DNA of 64,000 nucleotides, from contig NC_089494.1 in the NCBI RefSeq assembly GCF_036850765.1, positions 60,692,309 through 60,756,308 of the forward strand, given 5' to 3'. Under the pieces are notes generated by a model. The model was not told the DNA's origin. It worked only from the letters and a program-made list of their open reading frames with translations, and ran no database searches. This stretch comes from Saccopteryx bilineata. Its lineage: Eukaryota > Chordata > Mammalia > Chiroptera > Emballonuridae. Each line of letters begins with the position of its first letter. Position 1 is the stretch's first letter. The translations under genes and the position numbers were made by a program. Below, in pieces: positions 24,119 through 35,200 of the stretch.

Positions 24119-24215
24119 GAAGAGAGTTCCTTTAAACATTAACATATTCAATATATCAGACTCACCTAGAGTGCTAGTTAAAACCCAGATTGCTGGGCCC
24201 CATCCCAGAGTTTCT

Positions 24216-24569
24216 TTCCCCCACAGTTTTATTGAGATATTATAGACATATAACATATATAAATGTAAGTTGTACAATATGGTAATTTGATATGCGTATA
24301 TATTGCAAAATGATTGCCACAATAAGGTTAGTTAACATCTCCATCCCCTCATATAATTATGTTTATTTTTGTGTGGTGATGAGTTAAAGATTTACTCTCT
24401 TGACAACTTTCAAGTATATAATACAATATTGTTATTATAATCCCTCTATCTTTTTTATCTTACAGCCAGGAATTTGTATTCTTTGATTAACATCTCTCCA
24501 TTCCCCCATCCCAAGTCCTGTCAACTGCCATTCTACTCTATATCTATGAGTTCAGCTTTTTTAAAATTC

Positions 24570-24614
<45 letters not shown>

Positions 24615-24928
24615 GGGAGGAGCTGGAAGCATCAACTCCCATATGTGCCTTGACCAGGGAAGCCCAGGGTTTCAAACCAGTGACCTCAGTGTTCCAGGTC
24701 GATGCTTTTACCCACTGTGCCACCACAGGTCAGGAGAGTTCAGCTTTTTTTCCAGCTTTTTTAAAGGTTATACATATAAATGAGAGCACATGGTATTTGA
24801 CTTTCTCTATCTGATTTATCTCACTTACCATAATGCCCTCACAGTTCATCCATGTTATGGCAAATGGCAGGATTTTTTTTTATATGGCTGAATAATATTT
24901 TGTTTTGTGTATATATATGCTGCATCTT
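24216..24928 (-). mobile_element. 5'-truncated old L1 fragment, reverse strand
   Basis: The forward text 'ccacagttttattgagatattatag', 'tgtacaatatggtaatttgatatgcg', 'gttcatccatgttatggcaaatggcag' and 'tatggctgaataatatttt' is the antisense of an old L1 3' UTR and ORF2 end. It is bounded by the 10-bp duplication in MER5A and holds a SINE at 24,563-24,735. Confidence 0.78.
24563..24735 (-). mobile_element. Short CCTGACC-type bat SINE
   Basis: Reverse-strand start CCTGACCTGTGGTGGCACAG, then 'taaaagcatcgacctggaac', 'tttgaaaccctgggcttccctgg', 'cacatatgggagttgatgc' and a (TC)n run. A 15-bp duplication GAGTTCAGCTTTTTT lies at 24,548-24,562 and 24,736-24,750. Confidence 0.93.
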
Positions 24929-25087
24929 CAGAGTTTCTGATTCAGTAGGTCTAGAGTGGGGCTTGAGAATTTGCACTTGCAACAAGGTGATGCTATTGCT
25001 ATTTTGGGGACCAACCTTTGGGAACTACTGCTCTAGACTGTAATTAGAAAGACTGTAGATAAAACCATGAGTTTGGGAATCCTTTCC

Positions 25088-25445
25088 ACTCCACCTGTCA
25101 TGGACTGAATTTGTGTCCCTCCCAAATTCATATGTTGAAACCCTCACCTTCAATATATAGGTACTGGAGGAGAGGCCTTTGGAGGTGGTGATTAAGTTTA
25201 GATGAAGTCATGAGGGTGGGGTTCCCATGATGGGATTAGTGTCCTTATAAGAAAAGGAAGAGAGATCAGAGCTTTCTCTTATTCATGTGAAGATACACAC
25301 CAGGAAGTGGATCCTCACCACATCCTGCATCCGCTCAAACCTTGATCTCGGACCTCCCAGCCTGCAGAACTGTGAGAAATAAATGTCAGCGGTTTAAGCC
25401 ATCCAGTCAGTCGTATTTTTTATAGCAGTTTGAACTGACTAAGGC
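25088..25445 (+). mobile_element. MLT1-type (ERVL-MaLR) solo LTR
   Basis: The full LTR pattern is visible: 'tgtcatggactgaatttgtgtccctccc', 'attcatatgttgaaaccctcacc', 'gaggcctttggaggtggtg', 'agtgtccttataagaaaaggaagag', 'ggacctcccagcctgcagaactgtgagaaataaatg', 'gtttaagccatccagtc' and the end 'gaactgactaagg'. An AATAAA polyadenylation signal is at 25,378-25,383. No internal viral genes are adjacent; it is a decayed solo LTR. Confidence 0.85.
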
Positions 25446-25959
25446 ACTACTCTTTCCTCACTTCTGTGGAAGAGGTAAGGATGCATGATGTTACTTTCTA
25501 AAACAAATTCTTTATACAGTGTTTTTTTTTTTGAAAGATAACTGTATGTGGATAGTCTATATAATTGTTGAATGTCTAAGATATTTGCTATACTGGAAAC
25601 CTCCTTCATCCTAGTTAAATATATATATATCCACAAGACATCCTGTGCAATTAATTGCTCAATATAATTAGTCTAAAGAAGTCAAACCCTGGGACATCAA
25701 AAACTTCCAATGGGCAGGAGCACTACAGACTCTGGACACTGCATACAACTTTACTCTTTTAAATGTGAGCAAGGCAGATGGTCATGTGAGGGCATTGGTG
25801 CTATATTTATACAAAGCCATTCAGGGAACACGCTTTTCCTGAGAGAGGAGATTTTCTCCCATGGTTGGTTACATTACAAACTGTAAGGACTTAACCTCCC
25901 ATATTGTTTGGAAATCTTGATGCCATTCCTAGGAAGTGTTTAAAACTTTTTAGTTGGGA
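25446..25959. other. Unique non-coding DNA, nothing recognised
   Basis: No repeat family or exon is identified. Confidence 0.4.
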
Positions 25960-25965
25960 GACACT

Positions 25966-26185
25966 AGCCAGGTGATTCAGTGGATAAAGCATTAACCAGG
26001 GGTGTCAGAGGTTATGAGTTTGACCCCCAGTCAAGGCACTTAATGAGAATCATTGAGTGCACAACTAAATGGAACAACTAAGTAAATGAGCTGATGCTTC
26101 TCTCTCTTCTCCCCCCGCTCCTTTTCTTTCTCTTTCTCTCTTTTAAATCAATTGAAAAATTAGAATAAAATAAATTTTAAAAAAT
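25966..26185 (+). mobile_element. CCTGACC-related bat SINE, diverged
   Basis: The head 'actagccaggtgattcagtggataaagcatt' and 'tatgagtttgacccccagtcaaggcac' is followed by 'tgcacaactaaatggaacaactaagtaaatgag', a CT-rich run and an A-rich tail. Similar sequences 'aaaactttttagttggg' (before) and 'aaaatcttttcagtttgg' (after) look like a worn target duplication. Confidence 0.78.
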
Positions 26186-26189
26186 CTTT

Positions 26190-27255
26190 TCAGTTTGGTT
26201 ATGTTATTGTTTTCTAGGCTACATGCTTCTTGAGGAAAGAACTTTTTGTGTCTCCGATATTTTGAGGATAATCAAAGGTCCAAAACTATTAGGTGAAATG
26301 CCTTTGGGAAGAAACTGAAGTCTGTGTTAAAAATTAGGTTAGAAATCAATATATGTTTGACCTTCTTGGCTGTTGAGTCTAACAATGTGGGATACTTTTT
26401 CTCATTGGCAATGAGGAAGCTCAACAATGCTAGTCTCTCTTTGGAGGAAGGAAATATAGTACTAATTGGGGGAGTATCACCCAGGCCAGCAAAGTCGATT
26501 GGAGTTCTGTCTCAAGTGAGTATCGAGGTAAGGATCACATTTGATCTCATGAGAGGTGCCACTTCCAGGCAACAATGGGTCACTTGGGCTTTTTGAGCCA
26601 GGCTTTTCAAGCAGACAAGTTCAAACTCATGGGAATGCCAAGCACAGGAGTTGTGCTGACCTAAGATGTTGATGAATTAGTGGCAAGAATTGCTAAGTAT
26701 AATTTTGATAAAATAAATTTCGTACTGGAAAAAATAATATTGACTTTTTTTCCTTAGGCAATTTGAGAACAGAAATAAAAATCCAAAATTCTTATTTTCT
26801 AAGTAGTCAGTTCTTTAGCATCAAACTGCATACTATCCCTTTACTGAAAAGAAGAACCAGGGACTGACAAGAAAATGAGAGCTGGACAGAGGCCCACACT
26901 GTCAGGAACGGCACATTTCACAGCTGTGAGAGGAAACGTTGGAAGCACTGCATGGCCTGCCCTGTGCACCTGGCCGCAGCAGGGATGGAATTTGGAACTT
27001 GGCAAACTGTTCTGGTTTCTTCCGTGTTGCAGTGGCTGAAGCATGTCTTGGAGAGGCGAGCACTCTCATTCCTAGCTGCAAATTGTTCTAGTGAGAGAAA
27101 GTTCGAGCACTCATGCACAAGACATGCCATGGTAGTAATAATAGCACTTACTCACATTTACATTTATACGTCTGGTCTTTTCTCGATCTGTTTCTCAGAC
27201 AGAAAGCTCAAATACCAAACTGTCTGGTTTAAAACCAGACACATGGCAACCGTAT
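26190..27255. other. Unique non-coding DNA, nothing recognised
   Basis: A 148-codon forward frame (26,952-27,398) runs into a MIR and has no domain; it is taken as chance. Nothing else is recognised. Confidence 0.4.
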
Positions 27256-27440
27256 TTACTAAAACTTCCCTGGCTGCCGGGCCCTGTGCTAGCTGCATCT
27301 ACATGGATTGTGTATGTTATGTCTTATTCAATCCTTGGAATTATGCTGTGAGTAAAGAATTTCATTCCTATGAAAAAACTGGAGCTCAGAGAGGTTAAAT
27401 AAGTTGCTTATAATCGCCCAGCTAGTTATCTAATAAGATA
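27256..27440 (-). repeat. MIR SINE, reverse
   Basis: Reverse MIR order on the forward strand: 'ccgggccctgtgctagctgc', 'tgtcttattcaatccttggaattatgctgtgag', 'aaaaactggagctcagagaggttaaataagttgctta' and 'cgcccagctagttatc'. Confidence 0.85.
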
Positions 27441-27683
27441 GTGTGGCCTTGAAATGTCTAATTTCATATTTCTTTATTTCTCTTTGATATTCGATGCATT
27501 AAAATGATCCAAGATTTCCTGAAATCTGTAATCAAGTCTTTCCTCAATTGTTCTCTGGATATGAATCACTTGAAAACTGAAGGACATCCTTGAGATCTCA
27601 GGAAGCATGATGTCTATAAAGTATTAGAAAAAGATTTGAAGAGTACTGTCAATAATCAACTGTTGATAGAGGCTCAATTTTGA

Positions 27684-27754
<71 letters not shown>

Positions 27755-28303
27755 TTCCCCAATAATCCTTGAAAGACAAGGAGAATTACAGACTTTGATA
27801 GAAAATGGTATCCCTGTTACTTGGTCAGAAGCTACTTCCAGGCCTCAATTTAACATTAAGCTTCAAACTTGCCCTACTGAGGTCACCTAACTGGCTCCTG
27901 AATGCCTTGTTTGATTAGATTTTTGCTCTTTACTTTTTTTTTCCCCAAGACTTTCAAGTGATATGTCGCAAAAGATGAAACCAGATGGAGAGACACTGAT
28001 GCCTCTTCCATCTTCCTAAGGAAACGCTCAGGGAAATCACAAGACAGCTTTCAGATTGCACACTCTTCTGTTTGTGTGAATTCATTAGGCTATGCTTCGG
28101 AGAGGTATGAACCCATTTCTTCCCAAGAGACTCCACTCTCCCTTTCACTGACAAGTCGGAGCTTCCTGTGAGTGAGAATTTTACAATAAAACCTCCAGAA
28201 CCATCAGCTGGATATTGATACAAAAAACTTGATGACTATATCTAGGTTTCAATTCTGAACAACAAAAAAGACTTCTAAAATAGTGTTGCAAAACACTATA
28301 TTT
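27441..28303. other. Unique DNA with a tetranucleotide repeat
   Basis: Apart from the (GAAA)n run nothing is recognised. Confidence 0.4.
27682..27754. repeat. (GAAA)n microsatellite
   Basis: About 18 uninterrupted GAAA units, a pure polypurine run. Length and purity suggest it is polymorphic. Confidence 0.97.
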
Positions 28304-28645
28304 GGCCCTGGCCAGTGTCTCAGTGGATAGAGTGTTGGCCTAGCATATAATGTCCCAGGTTCAATTCCTGGTCAGGGAACACAAGAGAAGCAACCATCTG
28401 CTTCTCCATCCCTCTCTTTCCCCTTTTCTGCCTCTTACCCTCTTAAAGCCAGTGTCCTGATTGGTTCAAGTGTGGATCCAGGCACTGAAGATAGCTTGGT
28501 TGGTCCTAGCGCATCAGCCTCAGATACCAAAAAATAGCTCAGTATTGAGCATCAGCCCCTGATGGGGTTGTCGGGTGGATCCCAGTTGGGGCATATGTGG
28601 GAGTCTGTTTCACTCTCTCCCCTCCTCTCACTTAAAAAAAAAAAA
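28304..28645 (+). mobile_element. Rhin-1-like bat SINE (long type)
   Basis: It starts GGCCCTGGCCAGTGTCTCAG and has a B-box-like GGTTCAATTCC, 'acacaagagaagcaaccatctgc', 'gttgtcgggtggatcccagttgggg', 'tgtgggagtctgtttc' and a 12-A tail. Confidence 0.88.
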
Positions 28646-28701
28646 GATATTTATATATTTATTCATTTAAAATTGACTTATGGTTGCAGGTATGACCTTT
28701 T

Positions 28702-28738
28702 TTTTTTGAAACCAAGAGTGCGAGAGAAAGAGAGAGAG

Positions 28739-28777
<39 letters not shown>

Positions 28778-29065
28778 GACAGACAGGAAGGGAGAATGAC
28801 GAGAAGCATCAACCATAGTTGCGGTGCCTTAGTTGTTCATTGATTGCTTTCTCATATGTTCCTTGACTGGGGAGCTCCAGCTGAGCCAGTGACCCGTTGC
28901 TCAAGCCAGCAACCTTGAGCTCCAAGCCAGAGACCTTTGGGCTCAATCCAGTGACAATAGGGTCATGTCTATGAGCCCACGCTCAAGCTGGCAACCTTGG
29001 GGTTTCAAACTCGGGCCTCAGCATCCCAGCCAACTCTCTATCCACTGTGCCATCATCTGGTCAGG
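28702..29065 (-). mobile_element. CCTGACCAGA-type bat SINE (long form)
   Basis: Reverse-strand head CCTGACCAGATGATGGCACA, B-box-like GTTTGAAACCCC, 'aggtcgc'-like repeated blocks, 'caatgaacaactaaggcacc', then (TC)n. Similar host bases 'tgacctttt' and 'tgaccattt' on the two sides suggest the duplication. Confidence 0.88.
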
Positions 29066-29069
29066 CTGA

Positions 29070-30372
29070 CCATTTCTATTTTCAAATTATCCAGAGGCAT
29101 TTTTCCTTGACCTTCTGAAAATGATACAGCTCCTTGATTTACTATCATGGTGGCAGGTGGTAGGAACTCTTCCTCAACTTCATTTTAATAGGTGTGAAGA
29201 CCTGGCCTCCCTTAGAATCTGTACCCTAGACTGATGGATCTGTAAGCAGAGCACTGATGAAATTCTTGACAGCATGAACAGAAGTTGGTTTATCTGAGAC
29301 AATACATAGGATTTCTGGGGGTGAATACTTCCTTTTAGTAAAAGTCAGAAGATGCATCTATTAGAAGCCTCCCCTAGTTGCTAAGGCAAGTAGAGTTAAA
29401 CTAAGGTACTTTATTGGGCTGTTATAGATGTGGCATTTGGACTGGCCAAGAAACTCAGAGATCCCCTAAACTGTTAGATTGAGAAGGATGCAATTCTCAG
29501 TAGTGTAATGTACTCATCAGTCTGTGGATTCCTTTCATGAAATTTAAGCTCTTATAAATAATTGATAGGACAGATAATAATCACTTTTTAATTAATCTGA
29601 TGTGTTTATCAAAGCCCTCATCTTAAATGAAGCCAGAATAGTGAGAAGCTTGAAAAGGACATATGTTGTACCTGACAGATGTTCAGAAACACAACAGGAA
29701 TGTGTTTAGGTTAACTTTATCTTATATGCTTCAAAACACAAGAAGCCTCCCAGCATATGTAAGTGATGAGGACTCTTTAATTCACGAAGAATAGAAACTT
29801 TCCTCATACAAGCAGGAACACCAAAAGAGACTTATTAGGTCCCAGATCTGGGAAACCTGAGGCTGGAGCTGCCTCTGTAGATGACATTGATCCCTGTGAT
29901 GTCACTGGCTTATCCTCCCTCCCTTACTTAACTCTCCCTTTCTAAGAATTAACCTTATTGCTTTACCCCTTCAACCCAATCTTCCTTCCTTCAGGTCGAC
30001 AGATTAAACTGGGCTGACATCATCCAACTGAACAATCCCATAAAGAATTGAAAAGAGCTTTTTTTCCTCCCGGGGTCTTACATAAAATCCAAAAACAGAA
30101 CTCTAATTACTCCTGTTATGTAATATGCTCATCACTAGGCCACTATTTCAATAAATACCTGAGGCACTAGTCCAGCCAGTACAAGGAAATAATAATAAAA
30201 AAGATTCTTGAAGGTCCTACAAAATGATAGAAGGTTTAGGATATTGATAAGTATATAATTTGAGGCAGCATGTGAAATTGAGACAAGAGAAATCTAAAAT
30301 GTGATGGTAGTAGTCAGATCAGCTAACGTCACTCGGCTGGTCAATGGGAAGTGTTTCATCTGTTGATAAATG
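29070..30372. other. Unique non-coding DNA, nothing recognised
   Basis: No repeat family, RNA gene or exon pattern is seen in this 1.3 kb. Confidence 0.4.
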
Positions 30373-30380
30373 GATTAGAT

Positions 30381-30589
30381 CAGTGGTTTCAACTTTTTTA
30401 CACTTTGGGGCTAGTGAAAATAGAATTATTTTGGTGACCGCTAAGGCAGAAATCACCCTGAGCAAAAGTGAATTTGACTAATATCATTGGGTCTATCATC
30501 TTCATATAACATCTGATTGGCCAAGTCTTTCGCGGACTGGCACAAAATTTCTGGAAGACCAGTAAGCAAACAGCAATTGAAAACCACTG
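30381..30589. mobile_element. hAT-type MITE, CAGTGGTT ends
   Basis: The ends CAGTGGTTTCAAC and ATTGAAAACCACTG are imperfect inverted repeats. The flanking 8-mers GATTAGAT (30,373-30,380) and GGTTAGAT (30,590-30,597) match at 7 of 8, a worn hAT duplication. It is 209 bp and non-coding. Confidence 0.78.
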
Positions 30590-30599
30590 GGTTAGATAT

Positions 30600-31015
30600 C
30601 AGTGGCAGAGAATCCAGGAAGGGGGAGCGTCATTCCAGAAACAAGAAATAGTGCAAAGAATGGCAAAGAAGCAAGAAAGGGGGAAGAGTTAGGAGATTGG
30701 TTTGAATAAATGCAGGTTTCGTAAAGGAAGAAATGTGAGCTAAAGTTAGTAAGAAAAGTTGACATCAGATCATAGAGGTTTTGAAGATTTCAATGTCAAC
30801 TCAAGTTGTTTCCACTTTTTTTTTTCAGAAGGCTGTGTAGAGCCAGTGATAGCTTCAGAACCATGAGAGACAGAATCAAATCGTTCATTACAGAGCTCAA
30901 ATGGCAGTCACAGTGAGAAAGGACTGGATGGGGCATTTACTTAACATAGTTTCAGGAAGTGCAGCCTAACTGTGAGATGGTCAGATGAGCAAGGCAGGCC
31001 CCCTGGCTGCGTGAA
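30600..31015 (-). repeat. L2 fragment, reverse, diverged
   Basis: 'cattccagaaacaagaaatagtgcaaag', 'gtttccactt..cagaaggctgtgtagagccagtg' and 'agaatcaaatcg..' follow the reverse of the L2 body ('ggaacagcaagtgcaaagg', 'gggaagccactgg'). Similarity is by eye and weak in the middle. Confidence 0.45.
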
Positions 31016-31595
31016 GAGAAGGAAAGAGATTGCGCTAAGTCAAACTTTGTTTGTATCACATTGTATCACCTTTTCGCCTAAATTCTACCACATCTTCTGC
31101 TGGCAGCTGGCCACTTCCTTGTAGATCCTCTCCTACCTCACGCTGAACACTCTCTCTCCCATCATCATTTTTGTGATAGTATCATTTTCTTAGCAATTCA
31201 GGCCTGGCCATTCCTGGGACTAGATGACAGCTGGGGTGAGTCACAGCGATATGCTCAAACTCCACTATTTTTATGTGAATAGAAATCAAGGTAAAACGAG
31301 TGTGGAGAACACACTGAGAAGGGAAGGGAGCCACACACATCTGCCTGCGGCCTCAAAGCCCGAACGTCAAGGAGCAGGGATAGCCCTCCTCCTCTGCAGG
31401 TGAAGCAAACTGGTGCACTGAGCTAGAAGTCTAGTAGCAGCTGACAGACTGGCAGACAGGAGCCCAGATTATTCTGAGCTGTGGTGGGTGGAGACTCTTC
31501 TTCCACCTCCAGCTGCCAAGTCCTGGAGACAAACCCAGTGCTATAACTCAGACCTACAAGAGACCTGCTTCTGGGTTTATGATAATCATATGTAT
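31016..31595. other. Unique non-coding DNA, nothing recognised
   Basis: No family recognised. CT-rich patches near 31,120-31,160 are ordinary. Confidence 0.4.
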
Positions 31596-31599
31596 TAAT

Positions 31600-31930
31600 T
31601 TGAATACAAGTCAGCTGCTATAACGAGAACCCCCAAATAACAGGGACTTAAATTGTATAGAAATTAATTTTTCTCAGGAAATAATCTGAGCATAAGCTGC
31701 CCAAGGCTTACGTGGCAGTTTATGATGTCAGGAACTTTGGCTCCTTAATACACACTTTTCATCTCATGATCTTGACATGTCCACAATCCAACCAACAGGA
31801 ATGGGAAGGGGAAGGGGAAGGGGAAGGGTAGCCCTGTAAGGGCCCCTGAAAGTTGTACATCACTTCCACTTACATCCTAACAGCCACAACTTAGCCATGT
31901 GGCCTCACAGAATAGGAAATGCTAGGACAG
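31600..31930 (-). repeat. Mammalian LTR-like repeat, family unresolved
   Basis: The sequence begins 'aatacaagtcagctgctataacgagaacccccaaataacag' and later has 'acttccacttacatcctaacagccacaacttagccatgtgg'. It is the reverse-strand relative of 19,440-19,775 and resembles 58,690-59,090. It is non-coding. Confidence 0.45.
31802..31829. repeat. (GGGAA)n short tandem repeat
   Basis: Four to five units of GGGGAA/GGGAAG; a G-rich purine run inside the LTR-like repeat. Confidence 0.85.
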
Positions 31931-32000
31931 TGTGCTCAGCTAATAATAATAGCAGACATTTAATAGTGCTTCATGGGAACCAGCACTATTTTTTTTTTTT

Positions 32001-32022
32001 GCATATGAGCATATACAATAGC
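32001..32022 (-). other. 22-bp insert between two poly(A) runs (possible 3' transduction)
   Basis: In the sense direction the L1 3' UTR ends with an A-rich tract (32,056 down to 32,023). A 22-bp segment with mixed composition follows, then an 11-12 A run reaching the target duplication. Copy B has nothing comparable. This is the layout of a short 3' transduction. Confidence 0.6.
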
Positions 32023-32188
32023 TTTATTTTTTTTTTAATAATTTTATTTTTTTAATGGGATGACATCAATAAATCAGGATACATATATTCAAAGATAACA
32101 AGTCCAGGTTATCTTGTCGTTCAATTATGTTGCATACCCACCACCCAAAGTCAGATTGTCCTCTGTCACCTTCTATCTTATTTTCTTT

Positions 32189-32240
32189 GTGCCCCTCCCC
32201 ACCCCCTATCCCTCTCCCATTCCCCCCTCCCCCCCCCCCC
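32189..32240 (-). other. G-rich tract of L1 3' UTR (copy A)
   Basis: The forward strand is C-rich, with runs up to about 14 C around 32,227-32,240, so the L1 RNA is G-rich. G-rich polypurine tracts with quadruplex potential are a conserved trait of mammalian L1 3' UTRs. Comparable tracts lie at 46,090-46,157 and 63,265-63,316. Confidence 0.8.
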
Positions 32241-32280
32241 GTAACCACCACACTCTTATCAATGTCTCTTAGTTTCACTA

Positions 32281-35200
32281 TTATGTCCCACCTACGTATG
32301 GAATAATACAGTTCCTGGTTTTTTCTGACTTACTTATTTCGCTTCGTATCATGTTATCAAGATCCCACCATTTTGCTGTAAATGTTCCGATGTCATCATT
32401 TCTTATGGCTGAGTAGTATTCCATAGTGTATATGTGCCACATCTTCTTTATCCAGTCATCTATTGATGGGCTTTTTGGTTGTTTCCATGTCCTGGCCACT
32501 GTGAACAATGCTGCAATAAACATGGGGCTGCATGTGTCTTTACGTATCAATGTTTCTGAGTTTTGGGGATATATACCCAGTAGAGGGATTGCTGGGTCAT
32601 AAGGTAGTTCTATTTTCAGTTTTTTGAGGAACCACCATACTTTCTTCCATAATGGTTGTACTACTTTACATTCCCACCAACAGTGTATGAGGGTTCCTTT
32701 TTCTCCACAGCCTCTCCAACATTTGCTATTACCTGACTTGCTAATAACAGCTAATCGAACAGGTGTGAGGTGGTATCTCATTGTCGTTTTGTTTTGCATT
32801 TCTCTAATAGCTAAAGAAGATGAGCATCTTTTCATATATCTGTTGGCCATTTGTGTATTTCTTCCTGGGAGAAGTGTCTATTCATATCCTCTTCCCATTT
32901 TTTTATTGGATGGTTTATTTGTTTGTTGTTGAGTTTTATGAGTTCTTTGTATATTTTGGATATTAGGCCCTTATCTGAGCTGTTGTTTGAAAATATCAGT
33001 TCCCATTTAGTTGGCTTTCTGTTTATCTTGTTATCAGTTTCTCTTGCTGAGCAAAAACTTCTTAGTCTGATGTAGTCCCATTCATTAATTTTTGCCTTCA
33101 CTTCTCTTGCCATTGGAGTCAAATTCATAAAATGCTCTTTAAAACCCAGGTCCATGAGTTGAGTACCTATGTCTTCTTCTATGTACTTAATTGTTTCAGG
33201 TCTTATGTTTAGATCTTTGATCCATTTTGAGTTAATTTTTGTACAGGGGGAGAGACTGTAGTCCAGTTTCATTCTTTTGCATGTGGCTTTCCAGTTTTCC
33301 CAGCACCATTTATTGAAGAGGCTTTCTTTTCTCCATTGTGTGTTGTTGGCCCCTTTATCAAAAATTATTTGACTATATATATGTGGTTTTATTTCTGGAC
33401 TTTCTATTCTGTTCCATTGGTCTGAGTGACTATTTTTCTGCCAATACCATGCTGTTTTGATTGTCGTGGCCCTATAATAGAGTTTGAAGTCAGGTATTGT
33501 AATGCCCCCAGCTTCATTCTTTTTCTTTAGGATTGCTTTGGCTATTCGGGGTTTTTTATAGTTCCATATAAATCTGATGATTTTTTGCTCTATTTCTTTA
33601 AAAAATGTCATTGGAAGTTTGATGGGAATTGCATTGAATTTGTATATTGCTTTGGGTAATATAGCCATCTTGATTATATTTATTCTTCCTAGCCAAGAAC
33701 AAGGAATATTCTTCCATCTCATTATATCTTTTTCGATTTCCCTTAACAATGGTTTATAGTTTTCATTATATAAGTCCTTTACATTCTTTGTTATGTTTAT
33801 TCCTAAGTATTTTATTTTTTTTGTTGCAATCGTGAAGGGGATTATTCTTTTGAGTTCCTTCTCAGTTGTTTCATTGTTGGCATATAGAAAGGCTATTGAC
33901 TTCTGTATGTTAATTTTGTATCCTGCGACCTTACTGTATTGGCTTATTGTTTCTAGTAGTCTTTTTGTGGATTCTTTGGGGTTTTCGATGTATAGGATCA
34001 TATCATCTGCAAAAAGTGATACCTTTACTTCTTCTTTTCCGATATGGATGCCTTTTATTTCTTTGTCTTGTCTGATTGCTCTGGCTAGAACCTCTAGTAC
34101 CACAATAAATAAGAGTGGAGAGAGTGGACAACCCTGTCTTGTTCCTGATATAAGGGGGAAAGCCTTCAGTTTAGTGCCATTTAATATGATGTTAGCTGAT
34201 GGTTTATCATATATGGCCTTTATCATGTTGAGATATTTTCCTTCTATACCCATTTTGTTGAGAGTCTTAAACATAAAATTGTGTTGTATTTTATCGAAAG
34301 CCTTTTCTGCGTCTATTGATAAGATCATGTGGTTTTTGTTCTTTGTTTTGTTGATATGGTGTATTACATTAACCGTTTTACGTATGTTGAACCATCCTTG
34401 AGATTCTGGGATGAATCCCACTTGATCATGATGTATTGTTTTTTTAATATGTTGTTGTATTCGATTTGCTAGTATTTTGTTTAGTATTTTAGCATCTGTA
34501 TTCATTAGAGATATTGGTCTGTAGTTTTCTTTTTTTGTGCCATCCTTGCCTGGTTTTGGTATGAGGGTTATGTTGGCCTCATAAAATGTGTTTGGAAGTA
34601 TTGCTTCTTCTTCAATTTTTTGGAAGACTTTGAGTAGAATAGGAACCAAGTCTTCTTTGAATGTTTGATAAAATTCACTGGTATAGCCGTCAGGGCCTGG
34701 ACTTTTATTTTTGGGGAGGTTTTTAATGGTTTTTTCTATTTCTTCTCTACTGATAGGTCTGTTTAGGCTTTCTGCTTCTTCTTGAATCAGTCTAGGAAGG
34801 TTGTATTTTTCTAGGAATTTATCCATTTCTTCTAGGTTGTTGAATTTAGTGGCATAAAGTTTTTCATAGTATTCTACAATAATTCTTTGTATATCTACGG
34901 TGTCCGTGGTGATTTCTCCTCTTTCATTTTGGATTTTGTTTATATGAGTTCTTTCTCTTTTTTCCTTGGTAAGTCTTGCCAAGGGTTTGTCAATTTTGTT
35001 GATCTTTTCAAAGAACCAGCTCCTTGTTCTATTAATTTTTTCTATAGTTTTTCTGTTCTCTAATTCATTTATTTCTGCTCTGATTTTTATTATCTCCTTT
35101 CTTTGGCTGGTTTTGGGTTGTCTTTGTTCTTCTTTTTCTAGTTCCTTAAGGTGGGAAGTTAAGTGGATCACTTGGGCTCTCTCTTGTTTGTTCATATATG

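Larger units (their letters stand above)
24119..25045. mobile_element. MER5A-like element split by an L1 fragment
   Basis: The left part (24,119-24,215: 'atcagactcacctagagtgctagttaaaacccagattgctgggcccc') and the right part (24,939-25,045: 'gattcagtaggtctagagtggggcttgagaatttgcac', 'gggaactactgctct') join into one MER5A. The interval 24,216-24,928 is a later L1 insertion with a 10-bp duplication CAGAGTTTCT at each side (24,206-24,215 and 24,929-24,938). Confidence 0.78.

Noticed and set aside
25088..25445. Possible intact endogenous retrovirus
   Set aside because: Only a single old LTR is present; no gag, pol or env-like sequence adjoins it.
26952..27398. 148-codon forward frame as a possible host exon
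   Set aside because: It ends within a reverse MIR and shows no domain, no splice framework and no sign of selection that I can see.
33793..34401. 202-codon forward open frame
   Set aside because: It lies antisense to L1 ORF2; the same strand in copy B is open only in part and the peptide is a hydrophobic mirror of the A-rich coding strand.
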